Assembly: GCA_945872065.1 (NCBI GenBank)
Contig: CAMBYH010000002.1
Span: 1 to 64,000 of the forward strand
Reading direction: 5' to 3'
From: Arsukibacterium tuosuense
Lineage (GTDB): Bacteria > Pseudomonadota > Gammaproteobacteria > Steroidobacterales > GCA-2729495
Length of the DNA: 64,000 bases
This document shows, piece after piece, positions 42,698-51,659 of the stretch. The translations under genes were made by a program, and so were the position numbers. Within the stretch, counting starts at the first letter, position 1; every line of letters begins with the position of its first letter. Under the pieces are notes generated by a model that was not told the origin of the DNA, made no database searches, and saw nothing but the letters and a program-made list of their open reading frames with translations.

Positions 42698-44070
42698 GCG
42701 CCTCGCTCCTTGTCGTACTGGATGGCGTACTTCTCCAGAAGGTCGTAGAGCGTGGGACGAGTTACCCCGAGCAGCTGCGCCGTCTTGGAGATATTGCCAT
42801 CCGCATAGGCCAGCGCATTCCGGATGGCCCGGGTCTCGGCGTCCTTGCGTACCTCCCTCAGGTTAACGTTGGGCTGCTGCTCGCCGGCCGCCGCCAGGCC
42901 CAGGTCAGCGGCCGTAACGTAGCGGCCCTCCGCCATGATGACGGCGCCCTTCAGCTTGTTCTCCATTTCCCGGACGTTGCCGGGCCAGTTGTAGTGCTCG
43001 ATCGCGTTCTGTGCATCCGGACTGAACCCGCGGAACTGCCGCCGGTGCTGGGCTGCGTAACGCTCCAGCAGCGTTCGGGCCAGAAGGATGCGGCACCCTC
43101 CCTCCCGTTCGCGTAACGGCGGGATGCGAATGGTGATTTCACTGATCCGGTAGTAGAGATCCTCCCGGAAACGCCCTTCCTTGATCGCAGTGTCCAGATT
43201 CTGATTGGTGGCACACACCACCCGCACATCCACGGGAATCTCTTCACGACCACCGACCCGCTCCACGACCCGCTCCTGCAGGAAGCGCAGCAGCTTGGCC
43301 TGAAGGGACAAGGGCATATCGCCTATCTCGTCAAGAAACAGCGTGCCGCCGTCGGCATGCTCGATCTTTCCGGGCGTCTGCTTCACAGCGCCGGTGTAGG
43401 CTCCCCGCTCGTAGCCAAAAAGCTCGCTCTCGAGGAGGTTCTCGGGAATGGCAGCGCAGTTGATGGCCACAAAGCCCTTGCTGATCCGGGGACTGAGGGA
43501 ATGCAGGGCCCGGGCGAGGACTTCCTTGCCGGTACCGCTCTCACCCAGTAACAGTGTCGTTGCAGTGGTCGGTGCCACCTTCTCGATCATCCGGCAGACC
43601 TGCAGCATCTGCTCGCTGGCAGCCACCACGCCGTCCAGGGGTGAGGTGCTCTGCTCCTGCAACAGGCGCTGGTTCTGCCGCTCCAGGTCGTAGATGTGAT
43701 AAGCGCGATCAACCAGGAGGTGCAACGTGCCGGTATCTACGGGCTTCTGATAGAAGTCGTAGGCACCGAGCCCCACGGCGCGCACAGCATTTTCCTGGTC
43801 GCCATGGCCGGTGACAACGATGACCTTGGTGTCCGGCAGCAAAGCCAGGGTCTGCTCCAGGGCCAGGAAGCCTTCGTTGACACCCTCAGCATCGGGCGGG
43901 AGCCCAAGATCCTGGAGGACAACGGGCGGCTCGTGCCGACGCACTTGTGTCAGGGCACTCTCCCGATCCTCGGCAACGAGCACTTCGTAATCATTGAAAC
44001 ACCATCGCAACTGGCTTTGCAGCCCCGGATCGTCCTCAACGATGAGCAGCTTTCTGCGTTGATCAGTCAA
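42694..44070 (-). CDS. prsR: PrsR-type sigma-54-dependent response regulator (PEP-CTERM/EPS system)
   Basis: The 458-residue regulator has a receiver domain with acidic pocket EDD (12-14) and phosphoacceptor Asp54 (QDLGLPPD), a sigma-54 AAA+ domain with Walker A GESGTGKE (176-183), the sigma-54 contact loop as GAYTGA (223-228, Tyr in place of Phe), and a Fis-type helix-turn-helix (SKTAQLLGVTRPTLYDLLEK). Text matches the PEP-CTERM-box response regulator family. It is 51 bp downstream of prsK. It probably activates the sigma-54 promoters of the exopolysaccharide genes here. Confidence 0.92.
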   Translation of the reverse strand: MTDQRRKLLIVEDDPGLQSQLRWCFNDYEVLVAEDRESALTQVRRHEPPVVLQDLGLPPDAEGVNEGFLALEQTLALLPDTKVIVVTGHGDQENAVRAVGLGAYDFYQKPVDTGTLHLLVDRAYHIYDLERQNQRLLQEQSTSPLDGVVAASEQMLQVCRMIEKVAPTTATTLLLGESGTGKEVLARALHSLSPRISKGFVAINCAAIPENLLESELFGYERGAYTGAVKQTPGKIEHADGGTLFLDEIGDMPLSLQAKLLRFLQERVVERVGGREEIPVDVRVVCATNQNLDTAIKEGRFREDLYYRISEITIRIPPLREREGGCRILLARTLLERYAAQHRRQFRGFSPDAQNAIEHYNWPGNVREMENKLKGAVIMAEGRYVTAADLGLAAAGEQQPNVNLREVRKDAETRAIRNALAYADGNISKTAQLLGVTRPTLYDLLEKYAIQYDKERGA

Positions 44071-44121
44071 CAGCCTGTCCCCTCCTTAGGAGGCCGCATG
44101 ATAGCTCACGAAGAACCGGCC

Positions 44122-46209
44122 TCACGGCACGGGGACCGCATTTGCGGCGTCGTAAACCGGTAGCCGAAGCGCGAATCGGCTGCCTTTCCCGGGCTCGGAC
44201 TCCACCCGGAGCGAACCGCCCGCCTCAACGACAAAGGTGCGCGCCTGGTAGGCCCCGATGCCCATACCCTTGCTGCCCTTGGTGGTATCGAAGGGACGAA
44301 ACAGCCTCTCTCGTACAAAGTCGGGCTCCATACCGGCTCCGTCATCCTCAACCTCAATGAGCGCCGCCCCATCAGCCAGTGCGACTCGCACGGTCACCTG
44401 ACCATCACGCTGGGTCGCTTCCTGAGCGTTGCGAATCAGGTGGGCCAGAACTGCCGTAAGGCGCTCACGGTCGATCCAGACGTGGAGGTCGCCCGAGTCA
44501 TCCACGAGTTGCGGAACGGGCTCCCGGGACTTGCACCGTTCGATCGCGTCGGCCACGACTGCTGCAACCCTGACCTTCTGCCGGGGGCCACCCGCTTCTC
44601 CGCTCTGCAGTTGCTGCAGGAGCTTGTTCATGCGTGCGACGGAGTTGTTGATCGTCGCCATGGCATCCTCGAAGAAGGCCGGGTTGCCCTTGTGCCTGGC
44701 GGCGTTTTCCACCATCAGTGACTGCTGGGCAATGAGGTTCTTGAGGTCATGCATGACGAAGGCGGTCAGCCGGTTAAAGGCTTCAAACTGCCGACCCTCA
44801 GCGAGCTTCTGATCCGACTCATACTGGGCCAGGAACGCTGCAACCTGCCGGCCGGACGTCCGCAGGAGATCGATTTCCTCAAACGTCAGGCGAAACGCCG
44901 AACTTGACTGGAACAGCACGATCAGCCCGATCAGCGTCTCATTGCTGATCAGTGGCACGATCAGCAGCGCCTCCGGAAATGACTCGAGCCACTCAGGACG
45001 GCGCAGCCCCCCGTATAGTTCGGGCCGCCGGGCCAGTTCTGCGGTATCAATCGTCCACTGGCGCTCGAGCATGAAAGCAACAGCGGGGTCGTCGGGCAGG
45101 ATCTGGACGTCAGGCAGCGCCCGGGCGTTCCAGCCGGCCGTCGCCGTAAAGGGTCCGCCCTGACTGGCCCGCATCCAGAGCACGCCAGCAGGACTACTGA
45201 CAATCTGCGCCACACCGCGAATCACCCGCTCAGGCAGCGGTGACTGGGCATCCGGGGCCACGAGCGTGTCGATAAGTCGCAACCACTCCTCCCGGTAGTC
45301 GTAGCGGAAAGGCAGAAAGTGCTTGCTGACATAGACCCGCAGGCGGGCATTCAGCCGCTCGGAAAACAGCAGCAGGCAGACCGGTACGCCGGTCGCGAGG
45401 ACCAGCAGAAGGGCAGACTGCCGGGCCAGCTCCGGCGCCATGGACCGGAACACCGGGAGCAACAACAGGGCCAGCAGCAGAATCGACAGGCTTGCGAGAA
45501 AGCGCGGTGCATAGCTGCGCGCCTCTGGCGAGACGAAGATCGCAAGGGACCACTGGGGACGCAGCCGCAGACCAAAGAGCAGCAGCAGCCCGGAAGCCGC
45601 CAGCACGGCGCTGGTAGCACCAAGCAGTGCACGGGGTATGCCCGCCCCCGCTGCTGCCACTATGGCCAGTACCGCCTGCGCGCCGGCCGCGAGGCCGGCC
45701 GCTGCCACCAGCGAACGGAGTGCCGTCCTGCTTTCAACGGGCGCGTCACGACCCAGCTGCGCCGCCAGGGCCAGGCACACCAGGGCGATGCTCGCCGCCG
45801 CCACGCTGAACAGGGTGCCCTGCCAGGGCGTGCCGTCCTGCCACGCAAGCCAGGCGACCAGACCGGAGGCACCGACGACAACCGCCCAGAACAGGCGCAA
45901 GAGGCGCTTGACCACCTCCGGCATGGATTGCTCGTAGGGACCGCGCAAAAGGCGGTGCAGGAGTGCGTACCAGCTGAACAGCAGGATGACCTGCAGTCCA
46001 TAGAAGGCGACGGGGTAGCCGTCCGCCAAGCTGAAGAGCCCGGGCTGCACCACCAGGATGGCCCAGGCGACGGACGCGAGGAGGACACCCAGCAGCTGCC
46101 GACGCACCAGCACGCCGCCGGGGGCCAGCAGGACGTAGGTCCCGGCCACTGAGTACACCAGAGCCATGACCGCGGCCCAGAGCGTGAGATTGAAGAATGC
46201 GGCCGTCAT
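44122..46209 (-). CDS. prsK: PrsK-type sensor histidine kinase (PEP-CTERM/EPS system)
   Basis: The 695-residue inner-membrane kinase has about eight or nine transmembrane segments (1-285), a GAF-like domain (about 310-465), the phosphoacceptor H-box with His487 in FVMHDLKNLIAQQ, and an HATPase domain (about 585-690) with LIRNAQEATQRDG, EVEDDGAGMEP and GMGIGAYQARTFV. This architecture is that of the PEP-CTERM-associated kinase. It is cotranscribed with prsR and divergent from the fucosyltransferase-like gene. Confidence 0.92.
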   Translation of the reverse strand: MTAAFFNLTLWAAVMALVYSVAGTYVLLAPGGVLVRRQLLGVLLASVAWAILVVQPGLFSLADGYPVAFYGLQVILLFSWYALLHRLLRGPYEQSMPEVVKRLLRLFWAVVVGASGLVAWLAWQDGTPWQGTLFSVAAASIALVCLALAAQLGRDAPVESRTALRSLVAAAGLAAGAQAVLAIVAAAGAGIPRALLGATSAVLAASGLLLLFGLRLRPQWSLAIFVSPEARSYAPRFLASLSILLLALLLLPVFRSMAPELARQSALLLVLATGVPVCLLLFSERLNARLRVYVSKHFLPFRYDYREEWLRLIDTLVAPDAQSPLPERVIRGVAQIVSSPAGVLWMRASQGGPFTATAGWNARALPDVQILPDDPAVAFMLERQWTIDTAELARRPELYGGLRRPEWLESFPEALLIVPLISNETLIGLIVLFQSSSAFRLTFEEIDLLRTSGRQVAAFLAQYESDQKLAEGRQFEAFNRLTAFVMHDLKNLIAQQSLMVENAARHKGNPAFFEDAMATINNSVARMNKLLQQLQSGEAGGPRQKVRVAAVVADAIERCKSREPVPQLVDDSGDLHVWIDRERLTAVLAHLIRNAQEATQRDGQVTVRVALADGAALIEVEDDGAGMEPDFVRERLFRPFDTTKGSKGMGIGAYQARTFVVEAGGSLRVESEPGKGSRFALRLPVYDAANAVPVP

Positions 46210-46252
46210 CTTCTAATCATAATCCCAATCCAGTCAGATGTTTAGCGTGGAT

Positions 46253-46282
46253 TTCACGAATCTAATCGAGGACATCTATACT
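46253..46282 (+). promoter_or_regulatory. Candidate sigma-70 promoter for the fucosyltransferase-like gene
   Basis: TTCACG (46253-46258) and TATACT (46277-46282) are spaced 18 bp. Transcription would begin near 46289, downstream of the first in-frame ATG at 46238 and upstream of that at 46313, so it supports the later start. Confidence 0.45.
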
Positions 46283-46312
46283 GCGCGGCCAGAACCCGCC
46301 ACCGCCACCACC

Positions 46313-47212
46313 ATGAGCCGCTACCTGATCATCACGAAGAGAACCGGGCGCCTGGGCAACCGGTTAACCCTGGCGGCCCACTGCCTGGCCGCAGCCCAGG
46401 AGCGGGGCTGGATCCTGATGAACGCGACGCTCGAAGAGTATGCCCAGCATTTTGTCGGGCCCAGCGTCGATGCCATCGTCTGCGCAATGCCGCGGCCCAC
46501 TGATCGCAAGCGGGTTCCAGAGTTCACCCGCCCGCTGGCCTACGGCGTTGGGCGGGTCGCGTGGCAGCTGAGCAAGGGGCTGAAACGAATACCCGGCATA
46601 CCGGTCGCCGCCGAGAAGGCACTGCGCCGCGACCACCGGGACCTCGGGCCGATCGTCATTTCAGCCGAGGAGCGCGGTGCGCGCCTGCTGGCCCTGCAGG
46701 GCTACCATTTCCGTCACCACCCCTGGGCGCAGAACCAGGCTGACGCCATCCGGACCTACTTCGCGCCGCTGCCGGAGATTCGCGCCGAGGCTGAACGTGT
46801 CGTTGCCGCTGCCCGCGCCGACGCCGATGCCGTGATTGGTGTGCACATTCGCCACGGGGACTACGCCAGCCATCTGGACGGTCGCTTTTTCTATCCTGTG
46901 CAGACCTACCTGCGGCTGATGCGCGACGCCCGGGCACTGCTCGCCCCACGGCGAGTTGCCTTTCTGATCTTCTCCAACGCTGAGCACGCGGCCAATGAAT
47001 TTGCAGAGTTCGACGCCACACCCGGACCGGGTGGCCTGGTCAGTGACCTGCACGCACTATCGCTGTGCGATCGGATCATCGGCCCACCCAGCTCCTATTC
47101 GAGCTGGTCTGCGTTCTATGGCCGGGTGCCGATTGCTCGGGTGCAGGAGCCTGACCGGAGGCTGACGCCGGCCGACTTTGAGGTGCTGGAGAGTCCGCAT
47201 CCGCTGTACTAG
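46313..47212 (+). CDS. Fucosyltransferase-like glycosyltransferase
   Basis: The 299-residue product begins MSRYLIITKRTGRLGNRL, a nucleotide-sugar loop like that of alpha-fucosyltransferases. It has the GDP-fucose-binding motif IGVHIRHGDY (HxRxGDY type) and a C-terminal segment IIGPPSSYSSWSAFYG resembling the SxxSWW region of GT11 enzymes. It probably adds fucose, or another sugar from a GDP donor, to the exopolysaccharide or lipopolysaccharide; donor and linkage are not certain. The start at 46313 is preferred over 46238 because of the promoter-like site between them. Confidence 0.72.
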   Translation: MSRYLIITKRTGRLGNRLTLAAHCLAAAQERGWILMNATLEEYAQHFVGPSVDAIVCAMPRPTDRKRVPEFTRPLAYGVGRVAWQLSKGLKRIPGIPVAAEKALRRDHRDLGPIVISAEERGARLLALQGYHFRHHPWAQNQADAIRTYFAPLPEIRAEAERVVAAARADADAVIGVHIRHGDYASHLDGRFFYPVQTYLRLMRDARALLAPRRVAFLIFSNAEHAANEFAEFDATPGPGGLVSDLHALSLCDRIIGPPSSYSSWSAFYGRVPIARVQEPDRRLTPADFEVLESPHPLY

Positions 47213-47268
47213 ACCCGCACAGCAGTTCGAAGTGGCGCCACCAATAAGGCCTAAGCCCTTGAAATAAA

Positions 47269-47344
47269 TGGCGTCCCCACGGGGATTCGAACCCCGGTTA
47301 CCGCCGTGAAAGGGCGATGTCCTAGGCCTCTAGACGATGGGGAC
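47269..47344 (-). tRNA. tRNA-Glu (anticodon TTC)
   Basis: 76 nt gene reading on the minus strand from GTCCCCATCGTCTAG to an encoded CCA. The anticodon arm CGCCC-TTTCACG-type loop shows UUC, and the T-arm has GGTTCGAATCC. Very close to E. coli tRNA-Glu. It follows tRNA-Ala and gltX on the same strand. Confidence 0.97.
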
Positions 47345-47379
47345 CCGGAGCTTGTGCGTGGCACGGTGAGCAGAAAATC

Positions 47380-47455
<76 letters not shown>

Positions 47456-47474
47456 ACATGACAGGGCGCGAAAT

Positions 47475-48884
47475 CTACGCGACAGCGCCGGAACCTGTCA
47501 AGGAAACCGCCCGACTCAGACGCTCCAGAACCTTGTCCCGGCCCAGCAACTCAAGGGTTACGTCAATCGGCGGTGACACCGTCCCCCCCGTCACCGCAAC
47601 GCGCACCGGCTGGCCGAGCTTGCCAAAACCAATGCCGCATTCAGCCGCCACCGCCTCCAGGGCACCATGAAGGTCGCCACGAGTCCAGGTCTTCAGTTCG
47701 CCCAGGCGCGCAAACAGACGGGCCAGCGGCGCGTTAATGGCGGGTGTCAGGTGCTTGCGCACCGCCGCCTCATCAATGGTGGGCGGCTCTGCGTAGAGAT
47801 AAGCGGCGCTCTTTGCCAGGTCGCGCAACGTCGTGGCCCGCTCCCGGTAGGCCTCGATGACGGCAACGGGCGCCGGCCCGCTGGCGGGCTCCAGACCCGC
47901 GCGCTGCAATTGCTCGACAAATCCGGCAGTCAGGCTCTCGGCCGGACTGCTCTTCAGGTACTGCTGGTTCAGCCATTTGAGCTTCTCGCCATCGAAGCGC
48001 GAGGCCGAGGCGTTGACAGCGCTGATATCGAACAGCGCGATCATCTCCTCCCGGGAGAACAACTCCTGGTCCCCGTGGGACCAGCCGAGTCGCACGAGAT
48101 AGTTCAGCACGGCATCGGGCAGAAACCCCTCATCCCGGTACTCGAGGACATTCACGGCACCGTGACGCTTGGACAGCTTGGCACCATCGCTGCCGAGAAT
48201 CATCGGCAAATGCCCATAGGCAGGTACCGGGTAACCGAGGGCCTGGATCATGTGCATCTGTCGGGGGGTGTTGTTCAGGTGGTCATCGCCCCGGATCACA
48301 TGAGTGATGCCCATGTCGCCATCGTCCACCACCACACCGAAGTGAAACGTGGGCGTACCGTCGGAGCGGACCATAATCAGATCGTCGAGTTCCGCGTTCT
48401 GGAACTCCACGGACCCCCGCACGAGATCAGGAACCACGGTGATGCCTTGATCCGGCGTACGAAAGCGCACCACGGAAGGGACACCTGCTGGGACATCGGT
48501 TCGGTCCCGGCAACGGCCGTCGTAGCGGGGATTCTCGCCGCGCGCGATCTGGGCGGCCCGCCGGACCTCCAGCTCCTCCCGGGTGCAGTAGCACCGATAG
48601 GCCTTGCCCTCACGCAGCAGCCGGTCAGCCAGTTCGGCATAACGGTCGAACCGCTGAGTCTGGTAGTAAGGCCCCTCGTCGTGTTCCAGCCGGAGCCAGG
48701 CAAGGCCCTCGAGAATGACATCTACCGCCGCCTGGGTGGACCGCTCCCGGTCGGTATCCTCAATGCGCAACACGAACTGCCCCCCATGATGGCGGGCGTA
48801 GAGCCACGAGAACAGCGCGGTACGGACGCCCCCGATATGCAGAAAGCCCGTCGGGCTGGGGGCAAAGCGTGTCTTGACCGTCAT
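47475..48884 (-). CDS. gltX: Glutamyl-tRNA synthetase
   Basis: Charges tRNA-Glu. From the ATG at 48884 the product is 469 residues (E. coli 471) and begins MTVKTRFAPSPTGFLHIGG with the class I HIGH-type motif; the KMSKS-type motif is KLSKRHG. The zinc-binding segment YRCYCTREELE is present. The frame continuing upstream to 48962 overlaps the divergent gene's start and is discarded. Followed by tRNA-Ala and tRNA-Glu. Confidence 0.97.
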   Translation of the reverse strand: MTVKTRFAPSPTGFLHIGGVRTALFSWLYARHHGGQFVLRIEDTDRERSTQAAVDVILEGLAWLRLEHDEGPYYQTQRFDRYAELADRLLREGKAYRCYCTREELEVRRAAQIARGENPRYDGRCRDRTDVPAGVPSVVRFRTPDQGITVVPDLVRGSVEFQNAELDDLIMVRSDGTPTFHFGVVVDDGDMGITHVIRGDDHLNNTPRQMHMIQALGYPVPAYGHLPMILGSDGAKLSKRHGAVNVLEYRDEGFLPDAVLNYLVRLGWSHGDQELFSREEMIALFDISAVNASASRFDGEKLKWLNQQYLKSSPAESLTAGFVEQLQRAGLEPASGPAPVAVIEAYRERATTLRDLAKSAAYLYAEPPTIDEAAVRKHLTPAINAPLARLFARLGELKTWTRGDLHGALEAVAAECGIGFGKLGQPVRVAVTGGTVSPPIDVTLELLGRDKVLERLSRAVSLTGSGAVA

Positions 48885-48946
48885 CCGCAACCTGCTTGTC
48901 TCGATCTGATGCAGGATTTTATCCTCATTGTTGGCAGACTGTGGCC

Positions 48947-49669
48947 ATGCCTTTGAACGCACTCATTGAGGTCCGCGCGGCCCTGCACCGCCTGCTGCCG
49001 CCGGTAGTGACCAGTAGCGCCGGGCTGATTGCAGACCACTACCCGCCCCTGCACCCTGAAGAACTCGCCGCAACGGGACGGATGACGGCAGGGCGCCGGC
49101 AGGAGTTCGCTGCGGGTCGCGCTCAGGCGAGGAGAGTCCTGCAGGGGCTGGGACTGGCCTCTCCCGTCCTCCCGGTGGGCGACGACCGGGCCCCGCGCTG
49201 GCCCGATGGGTTCGTGGGCAGTATCTCCCATGCCGGAGAACTGGTGGTCGCGGTTGCCGCACCCTGCACGCTACTGGGTGCGCTGGGCGTGGATCTGGAA
49301 CCGGGCCTGCCCCTGGAAACGGACCTGCTGAAGCGCATCTGCCGGCCTGAGAAACTATCACGCCTGGCAGCGTCGACTGAACCCCTGCGCCAGGCCAAGC
49401 TGATCTTCAGTGCCAAGGAAAGTGTCTACAAGTGTGTTGCCCCGCAGTTGGGCATTTTCCTGGATTTTCCCGACCTGGAGATTTTCTTCGACCAGAAAGA
49501 GGAGCGATTCCACGCCCAGGGGCACGGGAAAGCAGCGGCACTGATTGGACCACACACGGTCACAGGAAGGTTCGCCGCTGCCGGTGGCTACTGGCTCACC
49601 ACCGCGTGGGCGAGTCAGGGCTTCCTGGCGCGACGGTCTATCCCGAAACGGCGCTCAACCCCCGAGTAG
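48947..49669 (+). CDS. 4'-phosphopantetheinyl transferase (EntD-like)
   Basis: Transfers the phosphopantetheine arm of CoA to carrier proteins. From the ATG at 48947 the product is 240 residues with the Sfp/EntD motifs ISHAGELVVAVAA, ALGVDLEPG with the metal acids, and FSAKESVYKCVAPQLG. The EntD class usually serves siderophore or specialised synthases; no carrier protein is in the window, so its target is unknown. Its last 55 bp overlap the convergent WecA-family gene. An ATG at 48896 is possible but lies close to gltX. Confidence 0.88.
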   Translation: MPLNALIEVRAALHRLLPPVVTSSAGLIADHYPPLHPEELAATGRMTAGRRQEFAAGRAQARRVLQGLGLASPVLPVGDDRAPRWPDGFVGSISHAGELVVAVAAPCTLLGALGVDLEPGLPLETDLLKRICRPEKLSRLAASTEPLRQAKLIFSAKESVYKCVAPQLGIFLDFPDLEIFFDQKEERFHAQGHGKAAALIGPHTVTGRFAAAGGYWLTTAWASQGFLARRSIPKRRSTPE

Positions 49670-50793
49670 CCGGTGGCCACGCCAGTTCTGCGGTCTATGC
49701 CGGCCTGTCGCCGAGAAATCGATGTGCGCAGGAAGCGCATGACTTTCCAGGAGTGGCTGATCATCCAGAAGTAGCCAATGCCCGTGAGCAGAAAACCCAG
49801 GGCCACGAAGAGTTCCGGGATCTCAAAGTAAATGCTGGCAAGACCTACAAACACGCCAAAACTGGCGAAGCCCGTCATGACGGCAACGGTGTCGTTGACA
49901 GAGAATCCCGCGAGGAGAAAGACGTGGTGCAGGTGCTCCCGGTCAGCGGCAAACGGCGAGCGACCCTTGAGAATCCGGCGGAGCATCATGGCGACCGCAT
50001 CAAAGATGGGGACCATCAGAAACCACAGGGCCGCCGATGGCCGCAGCGCCCGGGCTTCACCCTGGGACAGCGAGATCGCGTACCAGGTGAGGGCCAGACC
50101 CAGGAACATGCTGCCCGCATCGCCCATGAACACCGAGGCGCGCTCACGGCCAAAGATCCGCAGATTAAACAGCAGGAACCCGAGAATGGCCGCCCCCAGA
50201 ATCGGCAGCAATTCCATGTCGGCCGGGCTGCCCCAGATGGACGCGACCATGATCAGGCCAGAAAGCGAGGTCAGGGTGAGGCTGCCACTCAGGCCATCCA
50301 GTCCGTCACACATGTTGAGGGCATTGATGATGCCGAGCGTGGCGAAGACCGTGAAGGGCACTGCAACAACGCCCAGCTGAAGCAGATCCCCGGACGGTGT
50401 CATTGACCCGAGATCGGCGAGGACGATGCCGGCGCCAAAAATCATGAGCAGGGCGGCCAGGATCTGGGCAACGAAGCGGATGGCTGGCGACAATTCGAGG
50501 AAGTCATCGGTCACGCCTACGGCAACCAGCAGCAGGCCAGCCCCGAAGAAACTGTAGACCTCGCGACTACTCAGCCCATCGGGCCCGTTGTTGCTCAGAA
50601 AGAAGCCAAGGAGAAGTCCACCAAACATGGCCAGCCCCCCGACCAGCGGGGTCGGTACCTGATGGCTTTTGCGCTGGCTCGGGACATCGACCAGCCCCGA
50701 GTAAACCGCCAACGGGCGCAGGACGACGATCAGGAGAATCGTCGCAGCCAGGGCGACCAGTGGTGCCAGTTCGGGGGCCATAAGTGAAGTCAT
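49615..50793 (-). CDS. WecA/MraY-family undecaprenyl-phosphate sugar-1-phosphate transferase
   Basis: Polytopic enzyme that starts a lipid-linked glycan by moving a HexNAc-1-phosphate from a UDP-sugar to undecaprenyl phosphate. The 392-residue protein has about ten to eleven membrane helices, TPLVGGLAMF, the acidic GVTDDFLEL, NALNMCDGLDGLSG, FMGDAGSMFLGL and DREHLHHVFLLAGF. A basic tail ends ERRFGIDRRARKP. ATG at 50793 is chosen because earlier codons are outside the homologous part. The 3' end overlaps the transferase gene by 55 bp. Confidence 0.88.
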   Translation of the reverse strand: MTSLMAPELAPLVALAATILLIVVLRPLAVYSGLVDVPSQRKSHQVPTPLVGGLAMFGGLLLGFFLSNNGPDGLSSREVYSFFGAGLLLVAVGVTDDFLELSPAIRFVAQILAALLMIFGAGIVLADLGSMTPSGDLLQLGVVAVPFTVFATLGIINALNMCDGLDGLSGSLTLTSLSGLIMVASIWGSPADMELLPILGAAILGFLLFNLRIFGRERASVFMGDAGSMFLGLALTWYAISLSQGEARALRPSAALWFLMVPIFDAVAMMLRRILKGRSPFAADREHLHHVFLLAGFSVNDTVAVMTGFASFGVFVGLASIYFEIPELFVALGFLLTGIGYFWMISHSWKVMRFLRTSISRRQAGIDRRTGVATGYSGVERRFGIDRRARKP

Positions 50794-50919
50794 AACTACC
50801 GCAGTTTGCACACTAGGCTGGGGGTAAAGAGGCTGTCTGTGACTCGCCTCACACACAGAGGCGGGGAAGCAGTTCTGATCCGGCAAACTGCGACGGCCAG
50901 GCATCGCCGGAAGGGAAAA

Positions 50920-50935
50920 AGGCCAGTACAATGCC
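50920..50935 (+). promoter_or_regulatory. Candidate sigma-54 (-24/-12) site upstream of the export gene
   Basis: AGGCCAGTACAATGCC has GG at 50921-50922 and GC at 50933-50934 with the required 10 bp between them. It resembles TGGCACG-N4-TTGC in part. It is about 107 bp before the export-protein start and PrsR is encoded nearby, which raises interest, but the match is imperfect. Confidence 0.3.
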
Positions 50936-51041
50936 GTCCAAAGTCTATACCTTGGCCGTGACGTAGATAATCAATCTGTCTATTCAGTAATGTCCGGGCC
51001 AGCGCATGGCCTCAATCAGGGCCCTTGTCGGGAGTGACGAA

Positions 51042-51659
51042 ATGAGTAAAGGACTACGTGCTGCCGCCTGGCCCCTGCTGGTTGGGCTTCTGGGGCTTGC
51101 AGCGGCGGTTGAAGCCGCCAGTGATGCGCCGGTAACTGCTGCCGCGCCAGCCGCTGCCCCGGCAGCACTGGAGGCAGGTGGATACACCGTGAACCCAGGC
51201 GACATCCTGGAGATCAGCATATGGAATGAAAAGGACCTGCAGAAGCAGGCCATGGTCCGGCCGGATGGCTACTTCTCGTTTCCGCTCACCGGAGATATCC
51301 GGGCCGAAGGACGGAGCATCGAGGAGATCCGCCGTGAAGTGGGCAACCGGGTGGCTCGTTTCGTGCCTGAGCCCGTGGTCAGCGTGGCCGTAGTGGACCC
51401 GAAGGGCAGCAAGGTCTACGTGCTAGGCCAGGTCAACCGGCCTGGGGAATTCCCCATCAATCGTTTTGTGGACGTTGTTCAGGCGCTCAGCATGGCCGGT
51501 GGGACCACGCCGTTCGCGCAGCTCGATAGCATCAAGATTCTGCGCCGCGAGGGGACCACCCAGCAGGCGATCTCCTTTTCCTACAGCGACGTGGCGGCAG
51601 GCAGGCGCCTGCAGCAGAACATCGTGCTGAAGCCTGGCGATACTGTACTGGTGCCGTGA
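51042..51659 (+). CDS. Polysaccharide export protein, PEP-CTERM/EPS type
   Basis: Outer-membrane polysaccharide export protein of the Wza superfamily. The 205-residue product has a signal peptide (about 1-24), an Ala/Pro linker, the poly_export domain starting YTVNPGDILEISIWNEKDL and an SLBB region VYVLGQVNRPGEFPI. No lipobox cysteine is visible, unlike Wza, and it is shorter, as in the PEP-CTERM-associated family. ATG at 51042 has GGAG 7 nt upstream; the start at 51006 is less good. It overlaps the barrel gene by 4 nt. Confidence 0.88.
   Translation: MSKGLRAAAWPLLVGLLGLAAAVEAASDAPVTAAAPAAAPAALEAGGYTVNPGDILEISIWNEKDLQKQAMVRPDGYFSFPLTGDIRAEGRSIEEIRREVGNRVARFVPEPVVSVAVVDPKGSKVYVLGQVNRPGEFPINRFVDVVQALSMAGGTTPFAQLDSIKILRREGTTQQAISFSYSDVAAGRRLQQNIVLKPGDTVLVP

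Noticed and set aside
47213-47268. Short AAGG/CCTT pairing after tRNA-Glu as a terminator
   Set aside because: Only four base pairs and no T tract; too weak to report.
47667-48956. 429-codon plus-strand frame opposite gltX
   Set aside because: Antisense shadow of a housekeeping gene; no motif is visible and the start lies inside the tail of gltX.
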